NCBI GenBank assembly: GCA_940671915.1
Contig: CALNVZ010003432.1
Span: forward strand, 10,763,458 to 10,827,457
Direction: 5' to 3'
DNA length: 64,000 bases
Source of the DNA: Paracentrotus lividus
Taxonomy: Eukaryota > Echinodermata > Echinoidea > Camarodonta > Echinidae
The notes under the pieces: generated by a model
Databases searched by the model: none
Told to the model about the DNA's origin: nothing
Seen by the model: the letters and a program-made list of their open reading frames with translations, nothing else
Program-made: the position numbers and the translations under genes
Shown here: positions 47,185-58,924 of the stretch, piece after piece
Layout: each line of letters begins with the position of its first letter
Numbering within the stretch: the first letter of the stretch is position 1

Positions 47185-50100
47185 GAGTTTTTTTTTCTTT
47201 CCTTGTTCTCTCACTTGCATTATAATCCTTCACTAATGAAGGATGGATGTGGAAAAATAAAACTTTAAGTTTATCCCTCTCTTTCTTTTTTAATTTCTTT
47301 TCTCGAATAATAACCCTTCACTAATATAGAACTGTGGAGGGACAAAATCTTAGCCTTCCTTTTCCTGTATCATTACACTGTAAAAAAATAATACAGCAAA
47401 GTGATGTCAGCAGAGTCGCCATACAAAAATGTAATTTGAAATAACAGTTTTGCTGTAAATCTCTTCTCTAATAATTAATGAAAGAGAAGAAAAGAAATCA
47501 TTAGAGTTCTATAGCTGACATATTTGGTTAAAACAGAACAAACGTGTTACTCCTGATGTATATTTTGTATTTCTCACGTAATTATTTGCAGGAGAAATTT
47601 ACAACAAAACTGTTTTTTAAATTACATTTTTTTATGGCGACTCTGCTGACAGCAGATTTGCTGTAAAAATACAAATATTTTTTTACAGTGTACCCTTTAC
47701 TAAAGAAGGGTAAGTGTGGAGGAACAAAATTAATTTTACTTTCTTTCGTTCGTATTTTTTCGTGCATCATAACTCTCCTCTAATGGAGATACAAGTGTGA
47801 ATGAACAAAACCTTTTTTTTTCTGTCTTTCCAATTTCCTCTCTTGTATGGAGATACAAATGTGGAGGAACAAACCTTAATGTTGTTTTTCTTTCTTTCTT
47901 TCTTTTATTTTTCCTCTCTTGTATCATAACCCTCCACTAATGGAGATACAAATGTGGAGGAACAAAACCCTAGTTGTTTCTCTCTCTCTCTTTCTTTCCC
48001 TTTTCCTCTCTTGGATTATTACCCTCCAATAACGGAGAAACAAGTGTGGAGGAACAAAGTTTATTTTCCGTTCATTTCCTTTTCCATCACATTAACACAT
48101 TCACAAATAAAAGAATTGGTGGATTGGAACTAAGTTTTTTTCTGCCTTTCCAATTTCATCTGTTCCATCATAACCCTCTATAAATGGAGATACAAATGTG
48201 GAGGAACAAAAGGTGTTTTTCTTTCTTTCACTTTTTGCTTTTCCTCTCTTGTATGGAGATACACATGTGGAGGAACAAAACCTAGTTGTTTTTCCCCCCT
48301 TTTCCTCTTTTGTATCATAACCCTCCACTAATGGAGATTCAAATGTGGAGGAACAAAACCTTAGTTGTTCCTTTTTCTTTCTTTCTTTCCTTTTTCCTCT
48401 CTTGGATCATTACCCTCCATTAATGGAGAAAAAGTGTGGAGGAACAAAGTTTCTTTTCCTTTCGTTTCCTTTTCCATCTTATTTTCTGTAATGCATCATA
48501 ACACATTCACTAATAGAAGAATTGGTGGAGTGGAATAAATTTAATTTTTTATGGGTGGGGAGTAACTAATTTTGTTATTTCTGTTTTCTTATTATCTCTC
48601 TTGTACCACAACCCTTCGCTAATTGCAGGTTGAATGAGAGGAACCAATTTGATTTTTTTTTTTTTTCATTATTCTTTTTTTTCCTTCTTATTCTCTCTCT
48701 TGCATCATAACCCTCCACTAATGGAGGGACGGATATGGAGGAGCAAAACTATAAGTTTTTTATTATTTCTCTCCTATTTCCTATGTTGCATCAGAACCCT
48801 CCACTAATGGAGTATGGGGGGAACCAAGTGAATTCTTGTTTTCTTTCTTATTTCCTCTGTTGCATCATAACCCTCCACTAATGGGGGAACGGATGTGAGG
48901 AACAAAACTTTAAGTCTATCTATTTCCTTCTTTCTTATTTCCTCTCTTGCATCATAACCCTCCACTTATGGAAAATCAAGTTTAGAGTTTTTTCTTTGAT
49001 TCTTTCTTCTTTTTTTCCTATTCCCTCTGTTGCATAATAACTCTTTAAAAAAATTCTTCTTTCTTATTTTCTATGTTGCTTTATTTTCTCTTTTCTTTCT
49101 TTCCTATTTCCTCTGTTGCATCCTAACCCTCCACTAACGGTGATCAACTTGTGGAGGAACGAGAAAACTAAGTTTTCTGTCTTTCTTTCTTATTTTCTCT
49201 TTTGCATCATAACCCTCCACTAATGGGGGAACGGATGTGGAGGAATAAAACTTTACGTCTATTTATTTCCTTCTTTCTTATTTCCTCTGATGCATCATAA
49301 CCCTCCTCTGATGGGGAAACAAGTGTAGAGGAACAAAGTCGATTTTTTTTTTTTGGTTCTTTCCTATTTCCTCTTTTGCATCATAACCCTCCCACTAATG
49401 GAGGAACGGATGTGGAGGAACAAAACTAAGTTTTCCCCTTTCTTTCTTTCCTATTTCCTCTGCTGCATAATAAGCCTCTTCTAATGGAGAAAGAAGTATG
49501 GAGGAACAAAATTGATTTTTTTTTTTCTTTCTCTTTTATTTCCTCTTTTGCAGCATAACCCTCCACTAATGGAGGGACGGATGTGGAGGAACAAAAACAT
49601 AAAAGTCTATTTATTTCTTTCTTTCTTATATTCTTTCTTGCTTTATTTCCCTTCACTAATGAAATGATGAGTGTGGAAGAGCTAAATTTCGAGTCTTTAT
49701 ATTTATACATTTCTTATTTTCTTCGAGTCGAGATATATTCCAGTATCTATTTTGTCCTTATTTCTTTGTATTGTATCATTATGGAGCGATTCGCGTGGAG
49801 AAATTAATTTATCATTTTCAATGATTTATCTTGTGTCATAATCCTTCATTAAGAGACCACTTAATGTTGAAGAACAAAGTTTGGGTTTGTGTTGGGTCTT
49901 TGTTAATAATCTCTTTCTCTTCTGTTATAACCCTTCACTTATGGCGGGACGCGGCTGGAGGGAACAATTTTCGTTTTTCATTTTTTTTTCTTTCTGTTGT
50001 GTCATAACACTTTTTAAAGGGAAGAGTCTGTAAGATTAAACTTTATTTTGCCTCATTCATTTTCATAATTTCTTTCTATAGTACAAGACCCCTTCACTAA

Positions 50101-50215
50101 TGGAGGGAAGAGGGTGGGAAAATAATTTCATTCTTTATTAGCTTTTTACATGATTTTAGCTATAGTAAAATCACCCTTCATGAATAAAGGGAAGAGTGTG
50201 GAGTTAAAAAAAAGT
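47185..50215. repeat. 3-kb minisatellite, about 32 units of about 80-95 bp, each with a hairpin
   Basis: A typical unit is CATCATAACCCTCCACTAAT, GGAGGGACGGATGTGGAGGA, ACAAAACTTTAAGT, then a T/C-rich spacer and CCTCTCTTG. Hairpin cores begin near 47224, 47309, 47767, 47927, 48016, 48168, 48316, 48408, 48706, 48792, 48867, 48953, 49122, 49208, 49293, 49382, 49467, 49553, 49640, 49838, 49926 and 50087, with decayed units between. CCTCCA-CTAA-TGGAGG is a perfect 6-bp stem with a 4-nt loop in the best copies. Units at both ends are the most diverged. It is broken once by a MITE. The small Lys/Arg-rich frames inside are not genes. Confidence 0.88.
47376..47690. mobile_element. TA-flanked MITE inserted in the minisatellite
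   Basis: Ends CACTGTAAAAAAATA and TATTTTTTTACAGTG are inverted, with TA on both sides (47374-47375, 47691-47692). Inner arms pair as well (CAGCAGAGTCGCCATA with TATGGCGACTCTGCTG). Removing it with one TA rejoins ATCAT-TA-CCCTTTACTAA, which matches the array consensus ATCATAACCCTCCACTAA. Confidence 0.88.
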
Positions 50216-51590
50216 CTACTATTATTATTTTTTAATTAAACAAAAATTGTTGAGCGTTCTCGGTCAATTCAAGTCAATATGTTTCTATCTCACATTAATA
50301 TTTCTAACTCGTTCTCCTGTAGGCTATGGCTATTTATTGAGGCATCTCTTAATGTTATTATGATCGTGTTTGGAGCTACGACATATTTCTACACTTTTAA
50401 AAACAAAGCATAATCTTCGTTATGTTGTAACAAATATGCCAGTTATATCATTTCGTTTATTATATGGCTATACTGATTGTAGAATTCATATATTTCTATA
50501 TAGGCCTACAACTATTAGTCACCTACCTTCGTCTATCTAATACCTCTCCGAAACCTCACAAACACTCATTCCATCCAGACATCATATCGTTCATGTCTCC
50601 TCTTGTTAAGATTCCATTGAACATTTGCTCATAAACTGACATTCGGCCAAGTTTTAACAAACATGACCACACTTTTACTAGAGAAGTATAACAACGGATT
50701 GATCCAGACACGAAGAACGAGAAACTTAGACCCGGTTACAACAATGAGACTGGCACCGAGTTAACAACATACTGACCGAAAGATACATTACCCGAATGGC
50801 CAAGTTTAAGTTAGGTTCCAACCGCTATGAATTTGGTTTTGCGGTGTGACTAAAAATGAGTGTCGGGGTAGAGATTGTGCTTCATGATGATATTCATATT
50901 CTTAACCTTAATGTGACAACGACTCAATGAAATGTCAGTACTCTTGGTATATTGCATTCTTTGCAGCAAGTGTTTGTAAATGTATTGTTTCCAATGATTT
51001 GACTCGATTCATTTTGGTTCACATAATAAAATTAAAAAATGAAAGGTTAATTGAAATTCTGATCATTACACTGAATTGTGGAAGGAGCTGTCGCAGAGTG
51101 ATTGGAAATGTTGAATACATCAGTTTGCTGTATGGTATTTAAAGTCAAGAAATAAACTCAATTCTGATGAGAGTCATATGCACTGCACATAAAACTGCAT
51201 GTGTGGGACTGAACACAAAATGTGTTTTTTCATTTCATAAATATCTGGGAATTTGAAGAAAAACCCTCTCCTGTTGATCGTTCTACTTTACTCACAATAA
51301 CCTTGTTCACTGAACTTTTCCATGATAGGAGTTTCTCTTTAAATCAAATATTGTTGACACTTTTATCATTGATAATCAATTAACGAATAAAAGGGATGTT
51401 TACCCATTATTGACGCAATCAAAGAATAGACCATATCCTTTGAAGTCACCAGAAAGCTTTGTTGCGTTTAACCATACATTGTTAAAACCTTCGCCAAATC
51501 ACATTAATTTTGTCTTCAAGTGTTATACTTGGAGCATACGTGGTTTCAGACAAATGACGTCACATATTCCTCCTTGACAAGGGCGTGTCT
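50216..51590. other. Intergenic, no gene seen
   Basis: AT-rich with short frames only. Confidence 0.45.
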
Positions 51591-54480
51591 ATTTTTTTTT
51601 CTTGTTCTTTTTTTTTTAATCAGGAGGGGGGCAGGGGTAGAAGATTCACCAATGTAAGTCACACATTGTTTTGAGTCAAACAAAAACAAAAACAAAATCA
51701 CCTTTTTTTGAAGGGGTAAACCATTTTTTTTCCTTGGGGGGGGGGGGACGCAAATAATGCCGGGTAGACATTTACGGAGCAAAACTTGCCAGGTAACCAT
51801 CACTAACATGACTATTGGTTGGATAGTAAGCAGGTTTATGTCTGTGGACCTAAATATGCCCTGAAAAGCTTTTGTTCTTTGGAAGAAGCTACTCTCTTTC
51901 TCTGTTTGACATCTTTGTCCTCCCACAAACGAAATTGATTTAGGATGAAGTAGACAGGCGAACTGTGTTCTTTGTAAGCAGCTTGTCAGCACCTCTCCTG
52001 CACTGCATACAGACAGATTATTCAATTCGTGCAGTGACGACTCTCTACGAAGGGAATTACTTCAATATGTTTCAAGTTTAATGTTGGATATTTTGCATCA
52101 ATTTATCGTCAGAAAAGAGGAAGGGAAAGGGAAATAGCGATGTAGATTGGAATAAATTGCTGTAAAGCTATGTGTCTCCAAAGATTCTTAGGGAGCGATT
52201 GTGAGATGAGCTAATTTTTTTATATACCATATATGCACTTAAACAATATAGGCCTATATGTTACTTACATATAAACACTGCGAGAAAATATGATCATATC
52301 ATTGCAACTAGTCATAAATTGAGATTAACAAGGGAATGGGACTTTTTTTTTAAAGTTTCAAAATAACTCTTTTCTGGGTCCTTGGGTCCAAACGCCATTC
52401 CTGGGGAGGGGGTGGGGGGAGGAGGTGTTAAAAAAATTATGTCATTGGCCGTAAAGAAGGATATCACCCATAGGTGTAGGCTTCAATTGGTCAATTGGGT
52501 GTTAATTTTTAAAACTTTTTTTAACCTTTTTTTTTTACCTATAGGTTCAATTTGGCGCCCCTGTGGGTAATTTGACGCCCCTGGTAAAATATGGTCGACA
52601 AAAAAAAAACAACAAACAAACAAACAAAAAAACGGGATTCTGAGGCATGTCCCTTTCATTGAACAGTTAAAAGTGAATGAAATTCTCCAACACTGCATAT
52701 AGATAACAGATATGCATCTTTCCTGAGCTTTTTATATAGTGTTAGATACACTTTCAAAGATCAAGAAAAGAAATAGTATGAGGAAACAGAGACATCTCTA
52801 GCGGGGAACGGGGGATAGAGGCTAGATCCCGAATCAAAGCCTTTGACGACAATTCCAGCACACGGGGTCCTCGACAGAGATTACGGGGGAAGAGCCCCGT
52901 CGCTCGACTACAAAGCATAGAGGTGATTCTAATGTGGAGCACATGAGCTGGGATTTGTGGGTAGGATTGGATCGGTTCAAAGGGGGATGCCACTTATTCC
53001 CTTTCATCTCTATACCTTCAAGTTTCTTCAAGTGGGCTTGATCGACAGGCCGTGCACCTACTAGCGACATGTGAGAGAGAGATGTCTTGTATAAACTGCG
53101 GCTTTGCAGCATGATGACAGGCCACCTAAAAAGTACACGGAAGAGCCCAGCTCGATTGGCTTAGCTGGTTTGGAGTTAAGAGTACTTTTGATCTAATCGA
53201 GAGGTGTTCCAGTGCTTGAACTGTGACGGAATTCCTATCTCGATTCAGGAAGCAGGGATGAAATGTTTGCTATGGGGGATTCGATTGGGGTAGACAAGTT
53301 CTTGAGACGATATTAACCAACAAAAACAATAACCAGCAACGTAGCAACATTTATTATACATTGAATTGTACTTTTCTTCAGCATATGAATATCAAGACCA
53401 GGGCCCAAATTCATAAAGCCAGTTATCACCTAACTGTGTAGGTTTTTATGAATATTGGCCAAAAACTTTAAACTGTCCTTAAAAGTCAATAGGTGTTTGG
53501 TAAAGTAAAAATGTAGACAGCTAGGTAATGCCACACCCATCCCTAACTCCAAAATGCTCCTCGGTTGTAAACTGTTGGAAATAAAAAATAGTTTTTCATG
53601 CATTAGTTTTGTCAATTTTCTTCTTGAGACTGGAACATGAAAACGTGACGTCAGCATTTTCGTGGAGACGATAGAGGAAAAATTCGTCCGTGGGTAAACA
53701 CCTCTTGAGGTGTAAAACATGTAAAACAGCATGTTTGCTGATCTTTTATTTCTGTATAAATATATTCAAATAATTAAATAAATGAATATTAAGTAATAAA
53801 AGTAAGCTTAACCAATTAAATATATGAATATTTTTAGATTTAATGCTTTTTAAACAGTAACATGTCTCTAATGATATTGACATACGTTCTTGTACAGTCC
53901 TTTTATTTCTAGAATGCACTTCAACAATGTCCTCAAAAGGTTGGCACCTATTATTTAACTTTCAACTTTAGTTGTGTATAACATACATGTATCTGACATT
54001 GGTTTGGTTTTAATAAACCAATGCAAATAATATATTGTTTAATAACTTTCGTTTACGAATTGCCTAAAATAAAAGTATTGAAAAAATGCAATAAAAATGA
54101 GATGTAATGTACCCCTGTCCCTTCACACCAGTAAATATGAGACGTAAAGAACTTAATGTTTATTTCTGAAGCGCTGAGCAAGAAGTTCTCTAATATGTTG
54201 GTGGTGTATTTGATGACTGTATGATTCAACAAAGAAATTGGCGAAAAGGAAAAAAAATCATAAAGTTTGTTAAATTCTTTTTAACCTTTTGATTGCCCTC
54301 ATCATGATCATGAACATGATAAATGTCGAAAGAAACGAAGAGTTGGTCTATTTCGAAATACAAGCCTTCATTCATTCAAGGGAGTATCAATAGTCAAAGG
54401 GCCCGAATTGGCCTGAAAGATTTACAAGCACTTCTAAATCTTCGTTCATCTTCCCAAAATTTAGCGTCATTAATAAATCT
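51591..54480. other. Intergenic with G and T homopolymers; no gene supported
   Basis: Contains T runs (51591-51619), G runs (51737-51749), a purine-rich patch (52400-52430) and two TTTGRCGCCCCTG words (52552-52580) like the 2560-3030 array unit. A 159-codon minus frame at 51546-52025 crosses the homopolymers and has no domain. CAGGGCCCAAATTCATAAAG at 53400 looks like one end of a MITE whose partner end I could not find. Confidence 0.4.
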
Positions 54481-54785
54481 TTGAATTTGCCGAGGATTGT
54501 GCCGTTACATGGAGCGTGGATTTGTGACGGTAATACTCCGCTGATCGCCAGTGATCACCTCAACAAACCCCATCTTTGCTCCCAGGAGCCCCGCCAGAGC
54601 ACAGGGCCCAGCCAAGTGGTGACAGCCCGCTCAGTATTTTCAGCTGTAAACCATTGGGCGGCCAAGCTGTTATACCGCCCCCTAGGGACAAGAGAGCGGA
54701 AAAGGGGGCCGATAGGAATCTGGTTAGAGAGGGGAGTTTGCTCAAAGACGTGGTGAGTGAGAGAGGGTGAATAAGGTGATGACAT
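54481..54785. other. GC-rich block of unknown nature
   Basis: About 300 bp of markedly higher GC between AT-rich flanks, open in several frames on both strands (60-90 codons). No domain is recognisable in any frame. It could be a conserved element, a lone exon or a repeat fragment. Confidence 0.3.
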
Positions 54786-55404
54786 GTGACCTCGTGACCT
54801 GGGGTCAGGGTTGATGGGGAAATCAGGGACTTGATGGGGGAGATTGATGAATGTATTTGGGGAGGACTTAGGACGGCGTGACTATTAGAGGTGGATTTGA
54901 CTCTGATGGTTAGGCTTTAATTATGGAGGGGGAGATGGTCTTATCAAACTTCGATGGAAAGTCACGAAACAGAATCTGGAGCTGCCAAATTGAGTTGGAA
55001 ATCACTCCACGAAGAAGAGTTTTAGATTCAAGTAGACATGAGGGCCAATAGAATAGAGTAGGCGGTGGCTGCAAGATGGAAATAGCGCATTCTAAAGATT
55101 CAAGGACCAGAAACTGCTGTCTCAATCGAACAATTCACTCATATCATTACAAATAATTGACCTTTTCTACCTACTCAATCACAGCATTTCTTCATAGATC
55201 ACTTTCTCATTCACTAGCTCCCCTTCTTGCATCATCCTTATTAATGTCTTCTAATTACCATGTCATTATTAGGATATGATGCTGTGAAACCACTACATGC
55301 CTACACAAATATAATATCAATTCATCACTTATTTTTAATTAGATATATTCATGATAATAGCCACTTTAATTAGTAATAGATGTTACAAAATTATAAATTA
55401 TAGA
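54786..55404. other. Intergenic, no gene seen
   Basis: G-rich on the plus strand to about 54935, then AT-rich. No structure found. Confidence 0.4.
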
Positions 55405-55659
55405 TATGAAGAGCTTGTTTCCAAAAGGGACTAAATCCACTTTTGATGAAAATTGAGTTATTGATATCAGGACATTGTTCAGGTACGTACCCATCTGTGA
55501 GCAAAATAATTTACCTAAATTTTGATTGCAACTTCCAGAAATTGCAAATTTTAATTTCAATTTTTTCATAGAGGCCTGTACAAAATCCGGCAAAGAAAAG
55601 CCATTTACTCTGAAGTTACAAAAGTGGATTTAGTCCCTTTTGGAAACAAACTCTCATAT
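55405..55659. mobile_element. MITE with GTTTCCAAAAGGGACTAAAT arms
   Basis: GAGCTTGTTTCCAAAAGGGA, CTAAATCCACTTTTG at the left is repeated in reverse complement at 55615-55655. Arms are about 45 bp and nearly identical; about 255 bp in all. The 8-bp flank (ATAGATAT / TTAGATAT) might be a target duplication, but the exact ends are ambiguous. Confidence 0.8.
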
Positions 55660-56019
55660 TAGATATAGCCAAGCATGTAAGAGGCATTGTAACTATCTGT
55701 AACAAAGAAAGTCACGGTGTCGAAATGACTTTTGTAAAAAAAAAAAAAATAGACCGAATAGTTACTATAACATTATAGGTATTTTCTCAGTGGTATATGA
55801 CGTATGCTTCAATATTATATATATATATATTTTTTTAAATTTTCATTTGGGGGCGTACGGTATAAGTTTTTTTTTTTTTTTCGGCTCCCCTACCTATTTT
55901 CAAATCCTGGATCCGCCAAACCACATTATGTACATTCATGGTGTTTATATACATTTTGTATTAAAAATTATACAAGACCTTCATATAAGTCCAAAAAAAA
56001 AAGTGTGAGAGAAGAGAGA

Positions 56020-56075
56020 CAGTACAGAAAGAGAGAGAGAGGGGGGGGAGAAGAGAAGAGAGAGAGAGCGAAGAA
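56020..56075. repeat. (GA)n purine tract
   Basis: GAGAGAGAGAG with a G run in the middle; simple sequence. Confidence 0.8.
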
Positions 56076-56412
56076 ATTGCATGGATATTGTCCCCGGTGC
56101 GCTGTTTGTTCCATTGGTAATAAAGTAAGCTTTGTCCCTAAAACTTTAAAAGCTGTAAACAAGAGGCAGATGATAGGGAGATTTGCTAGGGCTCAGGTAA
56201 AGAGCCATTCCCTATATATGGGTAACAGTTGAAATATCAAAATGATGATCCGTCAAAACTTGAAGAAACAAACTATAGATAGCAGGAGATGGCGTATCAG
56301 GCATACCACCTTTTATTTTCTTTAAAAAAAACAAAAAAACTTTTGGATTCACATCCTACTCAACCTGATTCTTAGTCACGTATGAAATTATTTTGTCGAC
56401 GCTTTCAGTATT

Positions 56413-56559
56413 CAGGGCCTTGTTGCATAAAGCGTTTTTATTATAGTAACTTTGCCATGGTAAACAGCCAATCAAAATGCATTATTTTCATTGTACCATT
56501 GATGACAAAGTTACCACAATTATAGTAACTCTTCGTCAAGTTCATGCAACGGGGCCCTG
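56413..56559. mobile_element. Small MITE with CAGGGCCNNGTTGCAT ends
   Basis: Left CAGGGCCTTGTTGCATAAAG and TTATAGTAACTTTG pair with right GTTACCACAATTATAGTAAC and TTCATGCAACGGGGCCCTG. The centre has AGCCAATCAAAATG. 147 bp. A family common in marine invertebrates. Confidence 0.85.
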
Positions 56560-57578
56560 ATGATAATGATGAATTAATGTTGCTGATTCGTTATTTAATA
56601 TGCTTTGAAAAGATAAAATTATAATAATGTACCCGATACCCTATAAAATAATGCCTATATCGCAATGCGATTAGCTTTTAAAGAGTGATTCTGGTGTAGT
56701 ATGCAGCTTCTGAACCATTGAGAAATGGCGCCTCCGTTGCGGCGCCATTATGACCACGTGATAAGAGAATGCAGCCGTGTCATTTATCACATGACATACA
56801 GTACGTATACATAACAGCCATATTATTTATATAACAACCATATACATTTGGGGCCTAAATTTTCTAATCAATTTATTTATAAATACATTATTTAGTAAAT
56901 TATATATGCAATAAATTCAACGTGTCGTAAAACAAAGCATTCAGTAGCTACGGGAAGTTTTGTTTATTGTTATTATTATTATGAAGCATTTTCCTTTAAT
57001 AAAAACTAATATCAATTCAATACGTTTAAAAAATACATTTAAAATTTTGCTTTGTATAAAATTCCATATTTTGCTCACGAAAATGTATTAGTTTTAAAAT
57101 AATAAGGAAACAAATTAGTTCAATTCAAGCTCAGTTCTTTGCATAATTGGCTTCATCGTGAATCAGGATTACAAATGATTTTACTCAAACGAAATATTGC
57201 AGGTGGTTTTCTATATATTGTTCATGTTTGACTGATTTTTTTCTTCTTTCTTCAATGAAATGCAAACTTCCGGTTTACTTTGGAACAATGCCAGCCTTAA
57301 AAAATTGAGCCGATATGGTTTGGGAATCGAGCAGGGATCCGCTTTAAATCCCCTTTTCCCCTTGAAGAGCGAAAAGTGAGATTTTGGTAGATTCTTTTTC
57401 ACCGCATCCCATCATCCCTTGTTGAAGTCCCCGATGGAAGTCGTCTGTCATCGGGTTTGATCGGCTGGTTATCGGCTCCACCTCGTGATCTATCGGATTG
57501 AACTCGGGAAATCCCGGTTGGGTCATAGTGCTTGATCTTATTACGTTTTAAGGATTTTCGATCCCTGCTTTCTATTAT
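56560..57578. other. Intergenic; GC-richer block 57250-57530 next to a gap
   Basis: Mostly AT-rich. The last 280 bp before the gap has higher GC and CGG/CCG words with a 60-codon minus frame (57344-57526) that I do not recognise. It might be an exon or promoter cut by the gap. Confidence 0.35.
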
Positions 57579-57715
57579 NNNNNNNNNNNNNNNNNNNNNN
57601 NNNNNNNNNNNNNNNNNNNNNNNNNNNNNNNNNNNNNNNNNNNNNNNNNNNNNNNNNNNNNNNNNNNNNNNNNNNNNNNNNNNNNNNNNNNNNNNNNNNN
57701 NNNNNNNNNNNNNNN
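57579..57715. other. Assembly gap (137 N)
   Basis: Run of N. Confidence 1.
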
Positions 57716-58640
57716 CTCTTACGAGCCTATTGTTTGTTTGGGTTTTTTTTTATTTTTTTTTTACTTATGCCGCACTTTCGGAAACTATTTTGCCTAAAGA
57801 CAAGTAGGTCCTAATTGTAGGTGGTTGAAATCTTGAGAATGTAAGTAAACATGGTAAAGTTAGCATCCAAAAATCATAACCAATGACGCTTGTCAATGTT
57901 TCTGTTTATTAGCAGTTGAAACGAACTTAGTAACCCCGACCTTGCTTACTTACCTCATTTCTTGTTTCTCTTACTTAAGTGCCCACTTAACCTTTGACCC
58001 TCGGTAGGCGGAGTTCCATAGATTATGTTTGCAATGGTTCGCAGGTGATCTCATCCGCCCCCATATGCTCTTGCAAGTAAATGACAAGTGTATGGATTCG
58101 TGTCTTCTGTGTGATATGAATGGTTGTCTTTATATGGAACAATTTTGCATTCAGGTGTTTTTAATTTTAACTAAACAGACCGATTAGTATGAATAAAGAG
58201 TGAAATAAAACTAAAATGGAATAAAAGTTTGATCATTGAACTATTAAGTTTCAACATTCTGACCAGATTCAAATAAACGAAGGACTTGTGTACTTTTTGT
58301 GGAGTTATTTTCCGCGTCGTCCTTTTGCAAAGGAAATATAAACTAATGGTGATTTGATAAAGATTCTGAAAGAATAGAATTCATAATGGAGCTAGCAATG
58401 GATTTTTTTTTCTTCCCTCACAATAAATCACGGTTGTGACGTCGTTGATAATCTTTTAAGAGAGAAATTTAAAAACTTTTGATATTTTCAAACAACATTT
58501 CAATTTCACATCTAAACAAATAAACAACAACAAAAAGTGAGAACAAGACTCGTCAACGACGAAGCCTTGGGGGGAAATTGGTGAGAGACCTGTAAAGATT
58601 GTTAGCTTTTATCTTTAAAATGAACTGTTAAATTGACCAG
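57716..58640. other. AT-rich intergenic, no gene seen
   Basis: No frame or repeat of note. Confidence 0.45.
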
Positions 58641-58642
58641 AA

Positions 58643-58643
58643 T

Positions 58644-58690
<47 letters not shown>

Positions 58691-58691
58691 A
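58643..58691. repeat. (AAC)n microsatellite
   Basis: About 15 perfect AAC units. Confidence 0.95.
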
Positions 58692-58875
58692 ACGACAAAC
58701 AAACACACGAGGGTAATTCTAATGTTCAGAATTTTCGCCTACCGAAAGCGAACAATTTTCCACTTAAACTTGTACTTCTTGTTGCAATAACTTTTTAATA
58801 ATAAGAACAAAACATTTTCAGATCGATGTATATCCGTTTCTCATTCTTGTAACCTGTGAACATATCTCACCGTCA

Positions 58876-58924
58876 TGACCTTGATCACATCTTAGGTCAC
58901 CCGTGGAAGGTCAGCCTTTGACCT
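58876..58924. promoter_or_regulatory. Cluster of four nuclear-receptor half-sites
   Basis: TGACCTTGA (58876-58884; complement TCAAGGTCA, an NR5A/ERR extended half-site), AGGTCA (58894-58899), AGGTCA (58908-58913) and TGACCT (58919-58924) within 49 bp. The last two form an inverted pair spaced by 5. Density is unusual for AT-rich DNA; function is inferred from motifs only. Confidence 0.35.

Noticed and set aside
47185..50215. CRISPR-like array of repeats with spacers
   Set aside because: The genome is clearly animal, units are tandem and degenerate with no distinct unique spacers, and no cas genes are present.
51546..52025. 159-codon minus-strand frame
   Set aside because: Runs through poly-T and poly-G tracts (Lys/Pro runs in the product) with no domain; no start context or splice support.
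53395..53460. Half of a CAGGGCCC-type MITE
   Set aside because: Only one end (CAGGGCCCAAATTCATAAAG) is visible; no inverted partner within the following kilobase that I could find.
57532..57807. 91-codon plus-strand frame
   Set aside because: It crosses the 137-base N gap; the known part is low complexity.
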